A stretch of DNA of 64,000 nt. Origin: Komagataeibacter intermedius TF2. GTDB lineage: Bacteria; Pseudomonadota; Alphaproteobacteria; Acetobacterales; Acetobacteraceae. A program made the position numbers and the translations under genes. The stretch lies in NCBI RefSeq assembly GCF_000964425.1, contig NZ_BANF01000031.1, positions 1-64,000 on the forward strand. Direction: 5' to 3'. The notes beneath the pieces are model-generated. The model ran no database searches. It was not told the DNA's origin and was given only the letters and a program-made list of their open reading frames with translations. Every line of letters starts with the position of its first letter. Within the stretch, counting starts at the first letter, position 1. Shown one piece after another: positions 27,843-39,488 of the stretch.

Positions 27843-28289
27843 ATGCTGATCTTCACGCGACAGGTCATGGGTGCCGCTGTCATGCTGGCCTGCGGGTGCG
27901 CGCCGGTCATGGTGCATGCGGCGCCGAAGCCCGCGCCCGAAACGCTGGATTGCCGCCACCTGCTGGTGGAAGACGTGCGCCTGTCCGACCGCCTGGATGT
28001 ATTGCAGCACAGCGAAGCCAGCGCCGTTGCAAAGGATGCGGCACCCGAGGAAAAAGGCTTTTTTGTAAAGTTTGACCCCGTGCCGGGCTTCGGCATCATG
28101 AAGGGGGCCACCCTTACCCCTGCAGGTCATCCCATTCAGGAGGATGCGACCGAGCGCAGTCTGGACAGGGTACGGCAGAAACTGGCGGATGTGCGCCGCT
28201 ACGAACAGCGTAAGCTGTGTCCGGAGGTCAATGCCCCCGACATGCAGCAGGAACGGCTTTCCGATGAAGGCGCGCGCACGGCCCGGTAA
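27843..28289 (+). CDS. Small exported protein next to the urea porin, function unknown
   Basis: The product is 148 residues with GGAG before the ATG. A signal peptide (VMGAAVMLACGCAPVMVHA) is followed by a mature part with two Cys (ETLDCRHLL and KLCPEVNAP) that could form a disulfide. No family recognised. Because the two genes lie 66 bases apart in the same direction, it may be cotranscribed with the porin. Confidence 0.6.
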   Translation: MLIFTRQVMGAAVMLACGCAPVMVHAAPKPAPETLDCRHLLVEDVRLSDRLDVLQHSEASAVAKDAAPEEKGFFVKFDPVPGFGIMKGATLTPAGHPIQEDATERSLDRVRQKLADVRRYEQRKLCPEVNAPDMQQERLSDEGARTAR

Positions 28290-28299
28290 GGGGCAGTTG

Positions 28300-29183
28300 C
28301 TATCCCTCCTGCAGCAGGCGCGATGCGGTGGCCGCGGCCGCCGCGCGCGTACTCAGGCCGGTCTTGTTGTAGATCTGCTCGATATGCTTGTCGATCGTGC
28401 GCGGGCTGACCTGCAGGATGTCGGCAATGTCGCGGCTGGTCTTGCCGCGCGATATCCATAACAGCACTTCCGCCTCCCGCGCGCTCAGGCCCAGCCGGTC
28501 GCGCAGTATCTTTTCGGGAAACAGGGCCTGTCGGGCAATGCGCAGCAGCAGTTCGTCCGGCCCGGTGGCGCCGACCAGCGTCAGGACAAACGCGTTTTCC
28601 CCCATGCTCTGGCGCATCAGCACGCCACCGGGCGCGGGCAGCGTGTCGGGCAGGGGAATGGCGGCCCCCGTCATGCCCGCCAGTTCATCCAGGATCAGCC
28701 GGGCCTGCGGGGTGGCCCACAGCACGGCGCCGGTGCGGCTGGTGGCGAACAGGAAACGCCCGGCATGGTCGAGCGCGCCATGGGCGGAACGGATGCGCGC
28801 CGCCGCTTCCATCCGCACGCCAATGCGGGCCATGACTTCCTCCAGCCGCAACGGTTTTGTCACGTAATCCGCGGCGCCGGCCTCAAAGGCGCGGATGACG
28901 TGTTCCGTCTCGGTCAGGCCGGTCATGAAGATGATGGGCACCGCAGTCAGCCGCATGTCATGGCGCAGGGCGGCGCACACATCCCACCCGTTCATGCCGG
29001 GCATGAGGGCATCGACCATGACCAGGTCGGGCACGGTGCGCGCGGTCACTTCCAGTGCCGTACTGCCGGACTGCGCCAGCAGGACGGTATAGCCGCCTTC
29101 CGCCAGTTTCTCATCCATCAGGCCAAGTACGGCAGGGTCGTCATCAATGACGAGGACGGTCTTGCGCGATGTATCGGGCGTTG

Positions 29184-29187
<4 letters not shown>
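28300..29187 (-). CDS. LuxR-type response regulator, partner of the permease-kinase
   Basis: The product is 295 residues. The N-terminal receiver has the acidic pocket around D15-D17, the phosphorylation site D59 (LVMVDALMPGMNG) and K111 (DYVTKPL). A linker of about 100 residues leads to a LuxR helix-turn-helix near residues 233-292 (LSAREAEVLLWISRGKTSRD). The start overlaps the kinase stop by four bases, so the two are coupled. It probably controls the urea genes; a candidate binding dyad lies at 32559. Confidence 0.93.
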
Positions 29188-32495
<3,308 letters not shown>

Positions 32496-32558
32496 GGTTT
32501 ACGGCTTCCACGGCTTGGGGTGGTCGTGCCCATCATCGTAACGGAACGGGCGGCGGGA

Positions 32559-32578
32559 CATACGCAGGAATGCGTATG
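32559..32578. promoter_or_regulatory. Candidate operator dyad between the sensor kinase and urtA
   Basis: CATACGC-AGGAAT-GCGTATG is a perfect seven-base inverted repeat with a six-base spacer, in the 138-base divergent gap. Its size fits a dimeric regulator such as the adjacent LuxR-type response regulator. Binding is inference. Confidence 0.5.
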
Positions 32579-32633
32579 GGAAGCGCTTTTATATCAGCCG
32601 ACAATATGGGGAGCAGCAAAAGGACCGTTCATC

Positions 32634-33974
32634 ATGCCCGTTAACCTGCCTCCTCTTTCCCGTCGTGCGTTCGGACGTCTTGCCCTTGCCTCCTCGGCGG
32701 CTGCTGTGGGCGGGATGTGGCGGGCAGGCCCGGCGCGTGCCGCCGCCCCCACGGGTGAGCCGATCAAGGTCGGCATCCTGCATTCCCTGTCCGGCACGAT
32801 GGCCATTAGCGAGACCACGCTGAAGGACGTCATGCTGATGCTGATCGCCGAGCAGAACCGCAGGGGCGGCGTGCTGGGACGACCGCTGGAACCCGTGGTG
32901 GTGGACCCGGCCTCCAACTGGCCGCTTTTTGCCGAAAAGGCGCGTCAGCTCCTGTCGGTGGACCGGGCCGCGGCCGTATTCGGCTGCTGGACCAGCGTGT
33001 CGCGCAAATCGGTGCTGCCGGTGTTCGAGGAACTCAACGGCATCCTGTTCTATCCCGTGCAGTATGAAGGACAGGAATGCAGCCGCAACATCTTCTACAC
33101 CGGCGCGGCCCCCAACCAGCAGGCCATTCCGGCGGTTGACTACCTGCTGAGCGAGGACGGCGGCGGGGCAAGGCGTTTCGCGCTGATCGGCACGGATTAC
33201 GTCTATCCGCGCACGACCAACCAGATCCTTGTCAATTACCTCAAGGCCAAGGGGATTGCCGAATCGGACATCATGGTCAACTACACGCCATTCGGTCAGT
33301 CCGACTGGCAGACCATCGTCTCGCAGATCAAGGCATTCGGGTCGGCTGGCAGGAAGACCGCCGTCGTCTCGACCATCAATGGCGATGCGAACGTGCCGTT
33401 CTACAAGGAACTGGGCAATCAGGGCATTTCGGCAACCGACATCCCGGTCATGGCCTTCAGCGTGGGTGAGGAGGAACTGGCGGGCATGGATACCGCCCCG
33501 CTGGTGGGCCAGCTTGCCGCATGGAACTATTTCGAAAGCATCGACACGCCTGCCAATACCGCGTTCATCAGGCAGTGGCACGACTTCACCAGAAACCCGA
33601 AGCGTACCACCAACGACCCGATGGAAGCGCATTACATTGGCTTCAACATGTGGGTGCAGGCCGTGACAAAGGCCGGTACGACCGACCATGACAGGGTGAT
33701 CGACGCCATGATCGGCATCCGCCAGCCCAACCTGACGGGCGGCGTGGCCGAAATGCTGCCCGACCACCACCTGACCAAGCCGGTCTATATCGGTGAGATA
33801 CAGGAAGATGGCCAGTTCTCGGTCGTATGGAAAACCCCCGGACTTGTCCCCGGTCAGGCATGGTCGCCATGGGTACCGGAAACAAAGGACCTGATCGGGG
33901 ACTGGAGCAAGCCCATCTCGTGCGGGAATTACAACAAGGCAACCAAAACCTGCCTTGGGCACAAGCATGCTTAA
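32634..33974 (+). CDS. urtA: Urea ABC transporter substrate-binding protein UrtA
   Basis: The product is 446 residues from ATG 32634, with AAAGGA upstream. The N-terminus carries a twin-arginine signal (LSRRAFGRLALASS), so export through Tat is likely. PIKVGILHSLSGTMAISE, GCWTSVSRKSVLPVFEE, FYPVQYEGQECSRNIFYTGA and the GDANVPFYKELGNQG region are typical of UrtA. It captures urea in the periplasm for UrtBCDE. It is transcribed divergently from the sensor kinase. Confidence 0.95.
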   Translation: MPVNLPPLSRRAFGRLALASSAAAVGGMWRAGPARAAAPTGEPIKVGILHSLSGTMAISETTLKDVMLMLIAEQNRRGGVLGRPLEPVVVDPASNWPLFAEKARQLLSVDRAAAVFGCWTSVSRKSVLPVFEELNGILFYPVQYEGQECSRNIFYTGAAPNQQAIPAVDYLLSEDGGGARRFALIGTDYVYPRTTNQILVNYLKAKGIAESDIMVNYTPFGQSDWQTIVSQIKAFGSAGRKTAVVSTINGDANVPFYKELGNQGISATDIPVMAFSVGEEELAGMDTAPLVGQLAAWNYFESIDTPANTAFIRQWHDFTRNPKRTTNDPMEAHYIGFNMWVQAVTKAGTTDHDRVIDAMIGIRQPNLTGGVAEMLPDHHLTKPVYIGEIQEDGQFSVVWKTPGLVPGQAWSPWVPETKDLIGDWSKPISCGNYNKATKTCLGHKHA

Positions 33975-35568
33975 AGCGCGCTCCGCCTGCCTTGTGGCGG
34001 CGCTGTGGCTGGGGGGCGCGCTGTTGCCGGGCGTCGCCCATGCTGATGCGTTTTCCGGCCTGTCCAGCGCCCGGCCGGATGAAACGGCGGCCACCGTTTC
34101 CGCGCTGGCCGGATCGGGGGCCCCGCAGGCAGGCGCCGTGCTGCAGGCGCTGGGGGAGCGGCATCTTTTCACGACCCCCGATGGCGGCCTGTACATCCGC
34201 CATGGTGAGGCCTGCATCGATGCCCGCACCGGCCAGCCTGTCGCGGTCGTGCCGGACGGGCTGAAGCCGATCCGCCTGAACAACCGCATCCGCACGGCGC
34301 TGGCGGGCGCGCAGGCCGAAATGGGGCTTATCGCCCCGCAGGCCGACATCCGGCTGAAGGCGGCGGACGCGCTTTATGGCCGGCATGACCCCGCCATGCT
34401 GCTCGCCCTTGACCATGCCCTGTCGGTGGAAAAGGACCGGACGGTCCGTACACGGCTCATGCAGGCGCGCGCGGCGACCATCCTGGCCCAGCCGCCCGGA
34501 CAGGGCGCGCAGGACGCGCGGCTGGAGGCGGTCCGGTCGCTTGCGGCGGCAGGCGGGCTGGAGGCGCGTGGCATTCTGGCCGGCGTCGCCCGGTCGGATG
34601 CCGAAGCGCTGCCGGTGCGCCATGCAGCGCAGGCCGCCGTATCCAGCATCGACTGGCACCTGCGGGCATGGGGCGTGCTGCAGAACGCCTTTTATGGCCT
34701 GAGCTACGGCTCCGTGCTGCTGCTGGCGGCGACGGGCCTTGCCATTACCTTTGGCGTGATGGGCGTGATCAACATGGCCCATGGCGAGATGATGATGATC
34801 GGCGCCTATGTGACGTGGATGGTGCAGCAGGGCATACGCGCCACCATTCCCGCGCTGGAACCGGTGGCGATCCTTGTGGCCATTCCGGTCGCGTTCGCGG
34901 TATGTGGAGCGCTGGGCGTGCTGATCGAACGGGGGCTGATCCGCTTTCTGTATGGCCGCCCATTGGAAACGCTGCTGGCCACGTGGGGGCTTTCGCTTAT
35001 CCTGCAACAGGCCGTGCGGTCCATTTTCGGGCCGACGAACATTGCGGTGCAGACCCCGGCATGGCTGTCGGGTTCGGTTGCGGTGGGGGGCATGGACATC
35101 ACGCTCAACCGGCTGGCCATTCTTGTGTTTGCCGGGCTTGTGCTGGGTGGGCTGATGCTGGTGCTGCGCCGCACGCCACTGGGCCTGCAGATGCGTGCCG
35201 TCACCCAGAACCGGCGCATGGCCGCGCTGATGGGCATCCGCACGCCACGGGTCGATGCGCTGGCGTTCGGGCTGGGGGCGGGACTTGCCGGGCTGGCGGG
35301 TGTCGCGGTCAGCCAGATTGACAATGTCAGCCCCAACCTTGGTCAGTCCTATATCATCGACAGTTTCATGGTGGTGGTGTTTGGCGGTGTCGGCAACCTG
35401 TGGGGTACGCTGGCGGCCGCCATGGCGCTGGGCATGGGCGGCAAGGTGCTGGAACCGACCATTGGCGCGGTTTCGGCCAAGATCGCCATTCTCGTGCTGG
35501 TCATCCTCTATATCCAGCGGCATCCGCGCGGCATGTTTCCCGTGCGCGGACGGGGAGTTGAATCATGA
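33967..35568 (+). CDS. urtB: Urea ABC transporter permease UrtB
   Basis: The product is 533 residues, starting inside the end of urtA. A signal peptide and about 200 residues of helical periplasmic domain (ADALYGRHDPAMLLALDHAL) precede the LivH-like membrane domain, as is usual for UrtB. NAFYGLSYGSVLLLAATGLA, GVMGVINMAHGEMMMIGAY and FGGVGNLWGT are family marks. Its stop overlaps urtC by four bases. Confidence 0.95.
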   Translation: MLKARSACLVAALWLGGALLPGVAHADAFSGLSSARPDETAATVSALAGSGAPQAGAVLQALGERHLFTTPDGGLYIRHGEACIDARTGQPVAVVPDGLKPIRLNNRIRTALAGAQAEMGLIAPQADIRLKAADALYGRHDPAMLLALDHALSVEKDRTVRTRLMQARAATILAQPPGQGAQDARLEAVRSLAAAGGLEARGILAGVARSDAEALPVRHAAQAAVSSIDWHLRAWGVLQNAFYGLSYGSVLLLAATGLAITFGVMGVINMAHGEMMMIGAYVTWMVQQGIRATIPALEPVAILVAIPVAFAVCGALGVLIERGLIRFLYGRPLETLLATWGLSLILQQAVRSIFGPTNIAVQTPAWLSGSVAVGGMDITLNRLAILVFAGLVLGGLMLVLRRTPLGLQMRAVTQNRRMAALMGIRTPRVDALAFGLGAGLAGLAGVAVSQIDNVSPNLGQSYIIDSFMVVVFGGVGNLWGTLAAAMALGMGGKVLEPTIGAVSAKIAILVLVILYIQRHPRGMFPVRGRGVES

Positions 35569-36704
35569 ACCCGTTTTCGACCCACGGCACGCGCAGCTTC
35601 CGTGGCGTGATCTGGATGGCGGCGGCCGTGGTGGTGGCGGCTGGCGGCCTGGCTATGGCAAGTCTTCTGCCGGAGGGCAATCCCCTCCATGCCTCGGCCT
35701 TTGTCGTGTCGCTGGCGGGCAAATACCTGGCCTATGCCATGCTGGCGCTATCGGTTGACCTGGTATGGGGATTTGCCGGGATCCTGACGCTGGGCCATGC
35801 GGCGTTCTTCGCGCTGGGGGGATATGCCATGGGCATGTATCTCATGCGCGAGATCGGGGCGCGGGGTGTTTATGGCAATGCCAGCCTGCCCGATTTCATG
35901 ATTTTCCTCTCATGGAAAAGTCTGCCGTGGTACTGGTGGGGGTCGGACCATTTTGCATGGGCCGCCTTTCTGGTGCTGGCCGTGCCGGGGGTTCTGGCGG
36001 GGGTGTTCGGCTGGCTTGCCTTCCGTTCGCGCGTGTCGGGGGTGTACCTGTCCATCATCACGCAGGCGCTGACCTATGCGCTGATGCTGGCGTTTTTCCA
36101 GAATGGGCTGGGCTTTGGCGGCAATAATGGCCTGACCGATTTCAAGGATATCCTTGGCGCCGACCTGCACGCGCCCATGACGCGCGCCGTGCTGCTGGTG
36201 GTGACGGGCGTGCTGCTGGCCGCCAGCCTGCTGGCTGCGCGTTTCGTGGTGGGCAGCCGGTTCGGCAACCTGCTGGTGGCCGTGCGCGATGCGGAAAACC
36301 GCACCCGCTTCCTTGGTTACCGCCCCGATCAGGTCAAGCTGCTGGTGTGGGTGTTTTCCGCCATGATCGCGGGGCTGGGCGGCGCGCTGTATGTCACGCA
36401 GGTGGGTATCATCAACCCCGGCGAGTTCGCGCCCGCCAATTCCATTGAATCCGTGATCTGGGTGGCGGTCGGTGGCCGTGGCACGCTGTGCGGGGCGGTG
36501 CTGGGGGCGATACTGGTCAATCTGGGCAAGACGCTGTTTACGGCGTGGCTGCCGGAATTCTGGCTGTACGGGCTGGGGCTGCTGTTCATTTGCACCACGC
36601 TGTTCCTGCCGCAGGGGATCATGGGGCTGTGGCGACATGTCCGCAAGCCTGCGCCGGAGGAGGTGACGCCGGAAGTGTCGGATACGCAGGGAGACGAGAC
36701 ATGA
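35565..36704 (+). CDS. urtC: Urea ABC transporter permease UrtC
   Basis: The 379-residue LivM-like membrane protein contains LAYAMLALSVDLVWGFAGIL, TLGHAAFFALGGYAMGMYL and VAVGGRGTLCGAVLGAILVN. It pairs with UrtB to form the channel. It overlaps urtD by four bases. Confidence 0.95.
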   Translation: MNPFSTHGTRSFRGVIWMAAAVVVAAGGLAMASLLPEGNPLHASAFVVSLAGKYLAYAMLALSVDLVWGFAGILTLGHAAFFALGGYAMGMYLMREIGARGVYGNASLPDFMIFLSWKSLPWYWWGSDHFAWAAFLVLAVPGVLAGVFGWLAFRSRVSGVYLSIITQALTYALMLAFFQNGLGFGGNNGLTDFKDILGADLHAPMTRAVLLVVTGVLLAASLLAARFVVGSRFGNLLVAVRDAENRTRFLGYRPDQVKLLVWVFSAMIAGLGGALYVTQVGIINPGEFAPANSIESVIWVAVGGRGTLCGAVLGAILVNLGKTLFTAWLPEFWLYGLGLLFICTTLFLPQGIMGLWRHVRKPAPEEVTPEVSDTQGDET

Positions 36705-37441
36705 CGGACGATCTTCTGCTGGATGTGCGCGACGTGAGCGTGACGTTTGACGGTTTCCGCGCCATCAACAACCTCAGCCTGTCGCTGCGCCCGGGCGAGA
36801 TGCGCGCCATCGTGGGGCCGAACGGGGCGGGCAAGACGACCATGATGGACATCATTACCGGCAAGACCCGTCCCGATACCGGCACCGTGCGCTTCAGGGA
36901 CCGCGACCTGACGCGGCTGGATGAACCGTCCATCGCCCGGCTGGGCATCGGACGCAAATTCCAGAAGCCAACCGTGTTCGAGGCCCTGAGCGTGAGCGAA
37001 AACCTGCTGCTTTCGCTCAAGGGCATCCGTTCGCCCTTTGCGGTGCTCATGGCGCGCCGGAGCGAACGCGAGCATGAGCGCATTGCGCACCTGCTGCAAC
37101 TGACGCGCCTGCAGGCCATGGCCGACCAGCCGGCAGGCGGCATGAGCCATGGCCAGAAGCAGTGGCTGGAGATCGGGATGCTGATGGGACAGGAACCGGA
37201 TCTGCTGCTGGTGGATGAACCCGTGGCCGGCATGACCGATGCCGAAACCATGGCCACGGCTGACCTGCTGCGTGAAATCAACCGTACGCGCAGCGTGGTG
37301 GTGGTGGAACATGACATGGATTTCGTCCGTGCCCTGGGGGTGACCGTGACAGTGCTGCATGAAGGCTCCGTGCTGGCCGAAGGCACGCTGGATGAGGTCA
37401 GTGCCGACCCGCGCGTGATCGAGGTCTATCTTGGGCGCTGA
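36701..37441 (+). CDS. urtD: Urea ABC transporter ATPase UrtD
   Basis: The 246-residue LivG-like ATPase has Walker A (VGPNGAGKTT), the UrtD-type signature MSHGQKQWLEIGM in place of canonical LSGGQ, Walker B (LLLVDEPVAGMT) and VVVVEHDMDFVR. The start at 36701 overlaps the urtC stop. Confidence 0.95.
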   Translation: MTDDLLLDVRDVSVTFDGFRAINNLSLSLRPGEMRAIVGPNGAGKTTMMDIITGKTRPDTGTVRFRDRDLTRLDEPSIARLGIGRKFQKPTVFEALSVSENLLLSLKGIRSPFAVLMARRSEREHERIAHLLQLTRLQAMADQPAGGMSHGQKQWLEIGMLMGQEPDLLLVDEPVAGMTDAETMATADLLREINRTRSVVVVEHDMDFVRALGVTVTVLHEGSVLAEGTLDEVSADPRVIEVYLGR

Positions 37442-37476
37442 ATATCGCGCCCGAAGCAGGAAAGGAGGCAATGCGC

Positions 37477-38172
37477 ATGCTCGGTGTTAAGGATGTGCAT
37501 CTGCATTACGGTGCGGCAATCGCCCTGCGCGGGGTTTCCATCGAAGCGCGCGCGGGCGAAGTGACATGCGTGCTGGGGCGCAATGGCGTGGGCAAGACCA
37601 GCCTGATCCGCGCCATAACCGGCATGCACGCCATAAGTTCGGGCCGGATCGAATGGGAAGGCGAGGACATAACGAAACTGGCCGCCTATGACCGCGCCAG
37701 CCGTGGCATCGCCACAGTGCCGCAGGGGCGCGACATCTTTCCACTGCTGAGCGTGCGTGAGAACCTGGAAACGGGATTCGGTCTTCTGCCACGCGGGCAG
37801 CGCAGGGTCCCTGACGAGATATTCGACCTGTTTCCCGTTCTGGCGCAGATGCTGGACCGCCGGGGCGGCGACCTGTCGGGCGGCCAGCAGCAGCAGCTTG
37901 CCATTGCGCGCGCACTGGTGATCCGCCCGCGCCTGCTGGTGCTTGATGAACCGACCGAAGGGATCCAGCCCAGCATCATCAAGGATATTGGCACCATTAT
38001 CGGCATGCTGCGCGACCGGGGGGACATGGCGATCGTGCTGGTCGAGCAGTATTTTGACTTTGCCTTTGAACTGGCTGACAGCATCGCCGTGCTGGACCGT
38101 GGCAAGGTCGTGCTGGCGGGGCAGGCGTGTGATCTCGTGGCGGAGGACGTTCGCTCCCACATCACGATCTGA
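37477..38172 (+). CDS. urtE: Urea ABC transporter ATPase UrtE
   Basis: The 231-residue LivF-like ATPase has Walker A (LGRNGVGKTSL), the signature LSGGQQQQLAIAR and Walker B (RLLVLDEPTEGIQPSI). AAGGAGG is better spaced for ATG 37477 than for the ATG two codons earlier. It closes the urtABCDE operon; a hairpin follows. Confidence 0.95.
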   Translation: MLGVKDVHLHYGAAIALRGVSIEARAGEVTCVLGRNGVGKTSLIRAITGMHAISSGRIEWEGEDITKLAAYDRASRGIATVPQGRDIFPLLSVRENLETGFGLLPRGQRRVPDEIFDLFPVLAQMLDRRGGDLSGGQQQQLAIARALVIRPRLLVLDEPTEGIQPSIIKDIGTIIGMLRDRGDMAIVLVEQYFDFAFELADSIAVLDRGKVVLAGQACDLVAEDVRSHITI

Positions 38173-38191
38173 CCCTGCGGGACCGCCAGAA

Positions 38192-38216
38192 GGGCGCGGA
38201 TATGACAGGCGCGCCC
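38192..38216. terminator. Hairpin between convergent urtE and the aldo/keto reductase gene
   Basis: A perfect seven-base GC stem (38192-38198 with 38210-38216) lies in the 80-base convergent gap. There is no T-run, so termination is probable rather than certain. Confidence 0.45.
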
Positions 38217-38252
38217 GTCATCCCCTGCCACCCTGCCGGTGCGCGGTCCGTT

Positions 38253-39278
38253 TTACAGCGTGCTGACCGCGCGCCACAGGTCGATTTTCCCGTCCCGCGC
38301 ATACTGGTCGATCAGGGTAAGTTCATCCGTGCTGAAGGACTGGTTCGCCAGCGCATCCAGCGAGTTGTCCAGTTGCGCGACATTGCGCGCGCCGATCAGG
38401 GCGGATGTCACGCGCGGGTCGCGCAATACCCACGCAATGGCCATCTGCGCCAGGCTCTGCCCGCGTTTTGCGGCGATATCGTTCAGTGCGCGGACATGGG
38501 ACAGGTTGTCCTCGCTCAGCATGTCGTGGCTGAAGGAGGAGCCGGCCGTCGCACGTGATCCTTGCGGCACGCCATGAAGGTACTTATTGGTCAGCAGCCC
38601 CTGCGCCAGTGGCGAAAACGCAATGCACCCCACCCCCAGTTCCGCCAGCGTATCCAGCAGGGAGACCTCGATCCAGCGGTTCAGCAGGGAATAGGACGGC
38701 TGGTGGATCAGCAGCGGCACGCCTTGCGCGCGCAGCAGTCCGGCCGCCTCGCGCGTGCGTTCGGGGCTGTAGGATGAAATGCCCACATACAGCGCCTTGC
38801 CCTGACGGACCAGTTGCACAAGCGCGCCGACCGTTTCCTCCAGCGGGACATCGGGGGTGGGGCGGTGTGAATAGAAAATATCCACGTAATCCAGTCCCAT
38901 CCGCTTCAGGCTCTGCTCGGCGGAGGCAAGGATGTGCTTGCGTGATCCACCTTCCCCATACGGGCCGGGCCACATGTCCCACCCCGCCTTGGATGAAATG
39001 ATCAGTTCATCGCGATGCGCCGCAAGGTCGTGTTTCAGGATCGCGCCGAAATTTTCTTCGGCCGATCCGTAAGGGGGACCATAATTGTTCGCCAGGTCAA
39101 AATGCGTCACCCCCCGGTCAAACGCCCGGCGGATCACCGCGCGTCCGGTTTCGAACACGTCCTCCCCACCAAAATTGTGCCACAGCCCCAGCGATATGGG
39201 CGGCAGGCTTATCCCGGAATGGCCGCAGCGGCGGAACCGGGCATGTGCGTATCGCTGTGTATCAGGAACCCATGTCAC
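38253..39278 (-). CDS. Aldo/keto reductase, YghZ/GPR type
   Basis: The product is 341 residues from GTG 39278, with GAAGGAAG nine bases upstream. The barrel carries the reductase tetrad: Asp and Tyr in FDLANNYGPPYGSAEENFG, Lys in IISSKAGWDMWPGP and His in DYVDIFYSHRPTP. These flanks match YghZ, which reduces L-glyceraldehyde 3-phosphate and methylglyoxal. NADPH use is inferred from the family. The frame stays open far upstream on the same strand, but that part is antisense to glgP and not coding. Confidence 0.88.
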   Translation of the reverse strand: MTWVPDTQRYAHARFRRCGHSGISLPPISLGLWHNFGGEDVFETGRAVIRRAFDRGVTHFDLANNYGPPYGSAEENFGAILKHDLAAHRDELIISSKAGWDMWPGPYGEGGSRKHILASAEQSLKRMGLDYVDIFYSHRPTPDVPLEETVGALVQLVRQGKALYVGISSYSPERTREAAGLLRAQGVPLLIHQPSYSLLNRWIEVSLLDTLAELGVGCIAFSPLAQGLLTNKYLHGVPQGSRATAGSSFSHDMLSEDNLSHVRALNDIAAKRGQSLAQMAIAWVLRDPRVTSALIGARNVAQLDNSLDALANQSFSTDELTLIDQYARDGKIDLWRAVSTL

Positions 39279-39488
39279 GGGCGGTCTTCCTTCTGTCAGG
39301 TGGGGATATAAGGCGGGAACTGATTGATCCCGCATGACCCTGCCCCTGTCCAGAGGGTAGGGACGGGAATTGATCGCGCGCGACCGCAGCAGCGGACCGC
39401 GTGCAACCGCCCCGGACAGTGCGCGTTCGCCCCGTAATGGGCGCGTATCCACCACCGTGACGCCCGCCTCCAGCACGAATGCAGCGCC

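Noticed and set aside
32589-34349. Minus-strand frame of 586 codons across urtA
   Set aside because: Antisense to urtA and urtB, which have clear family motifs.
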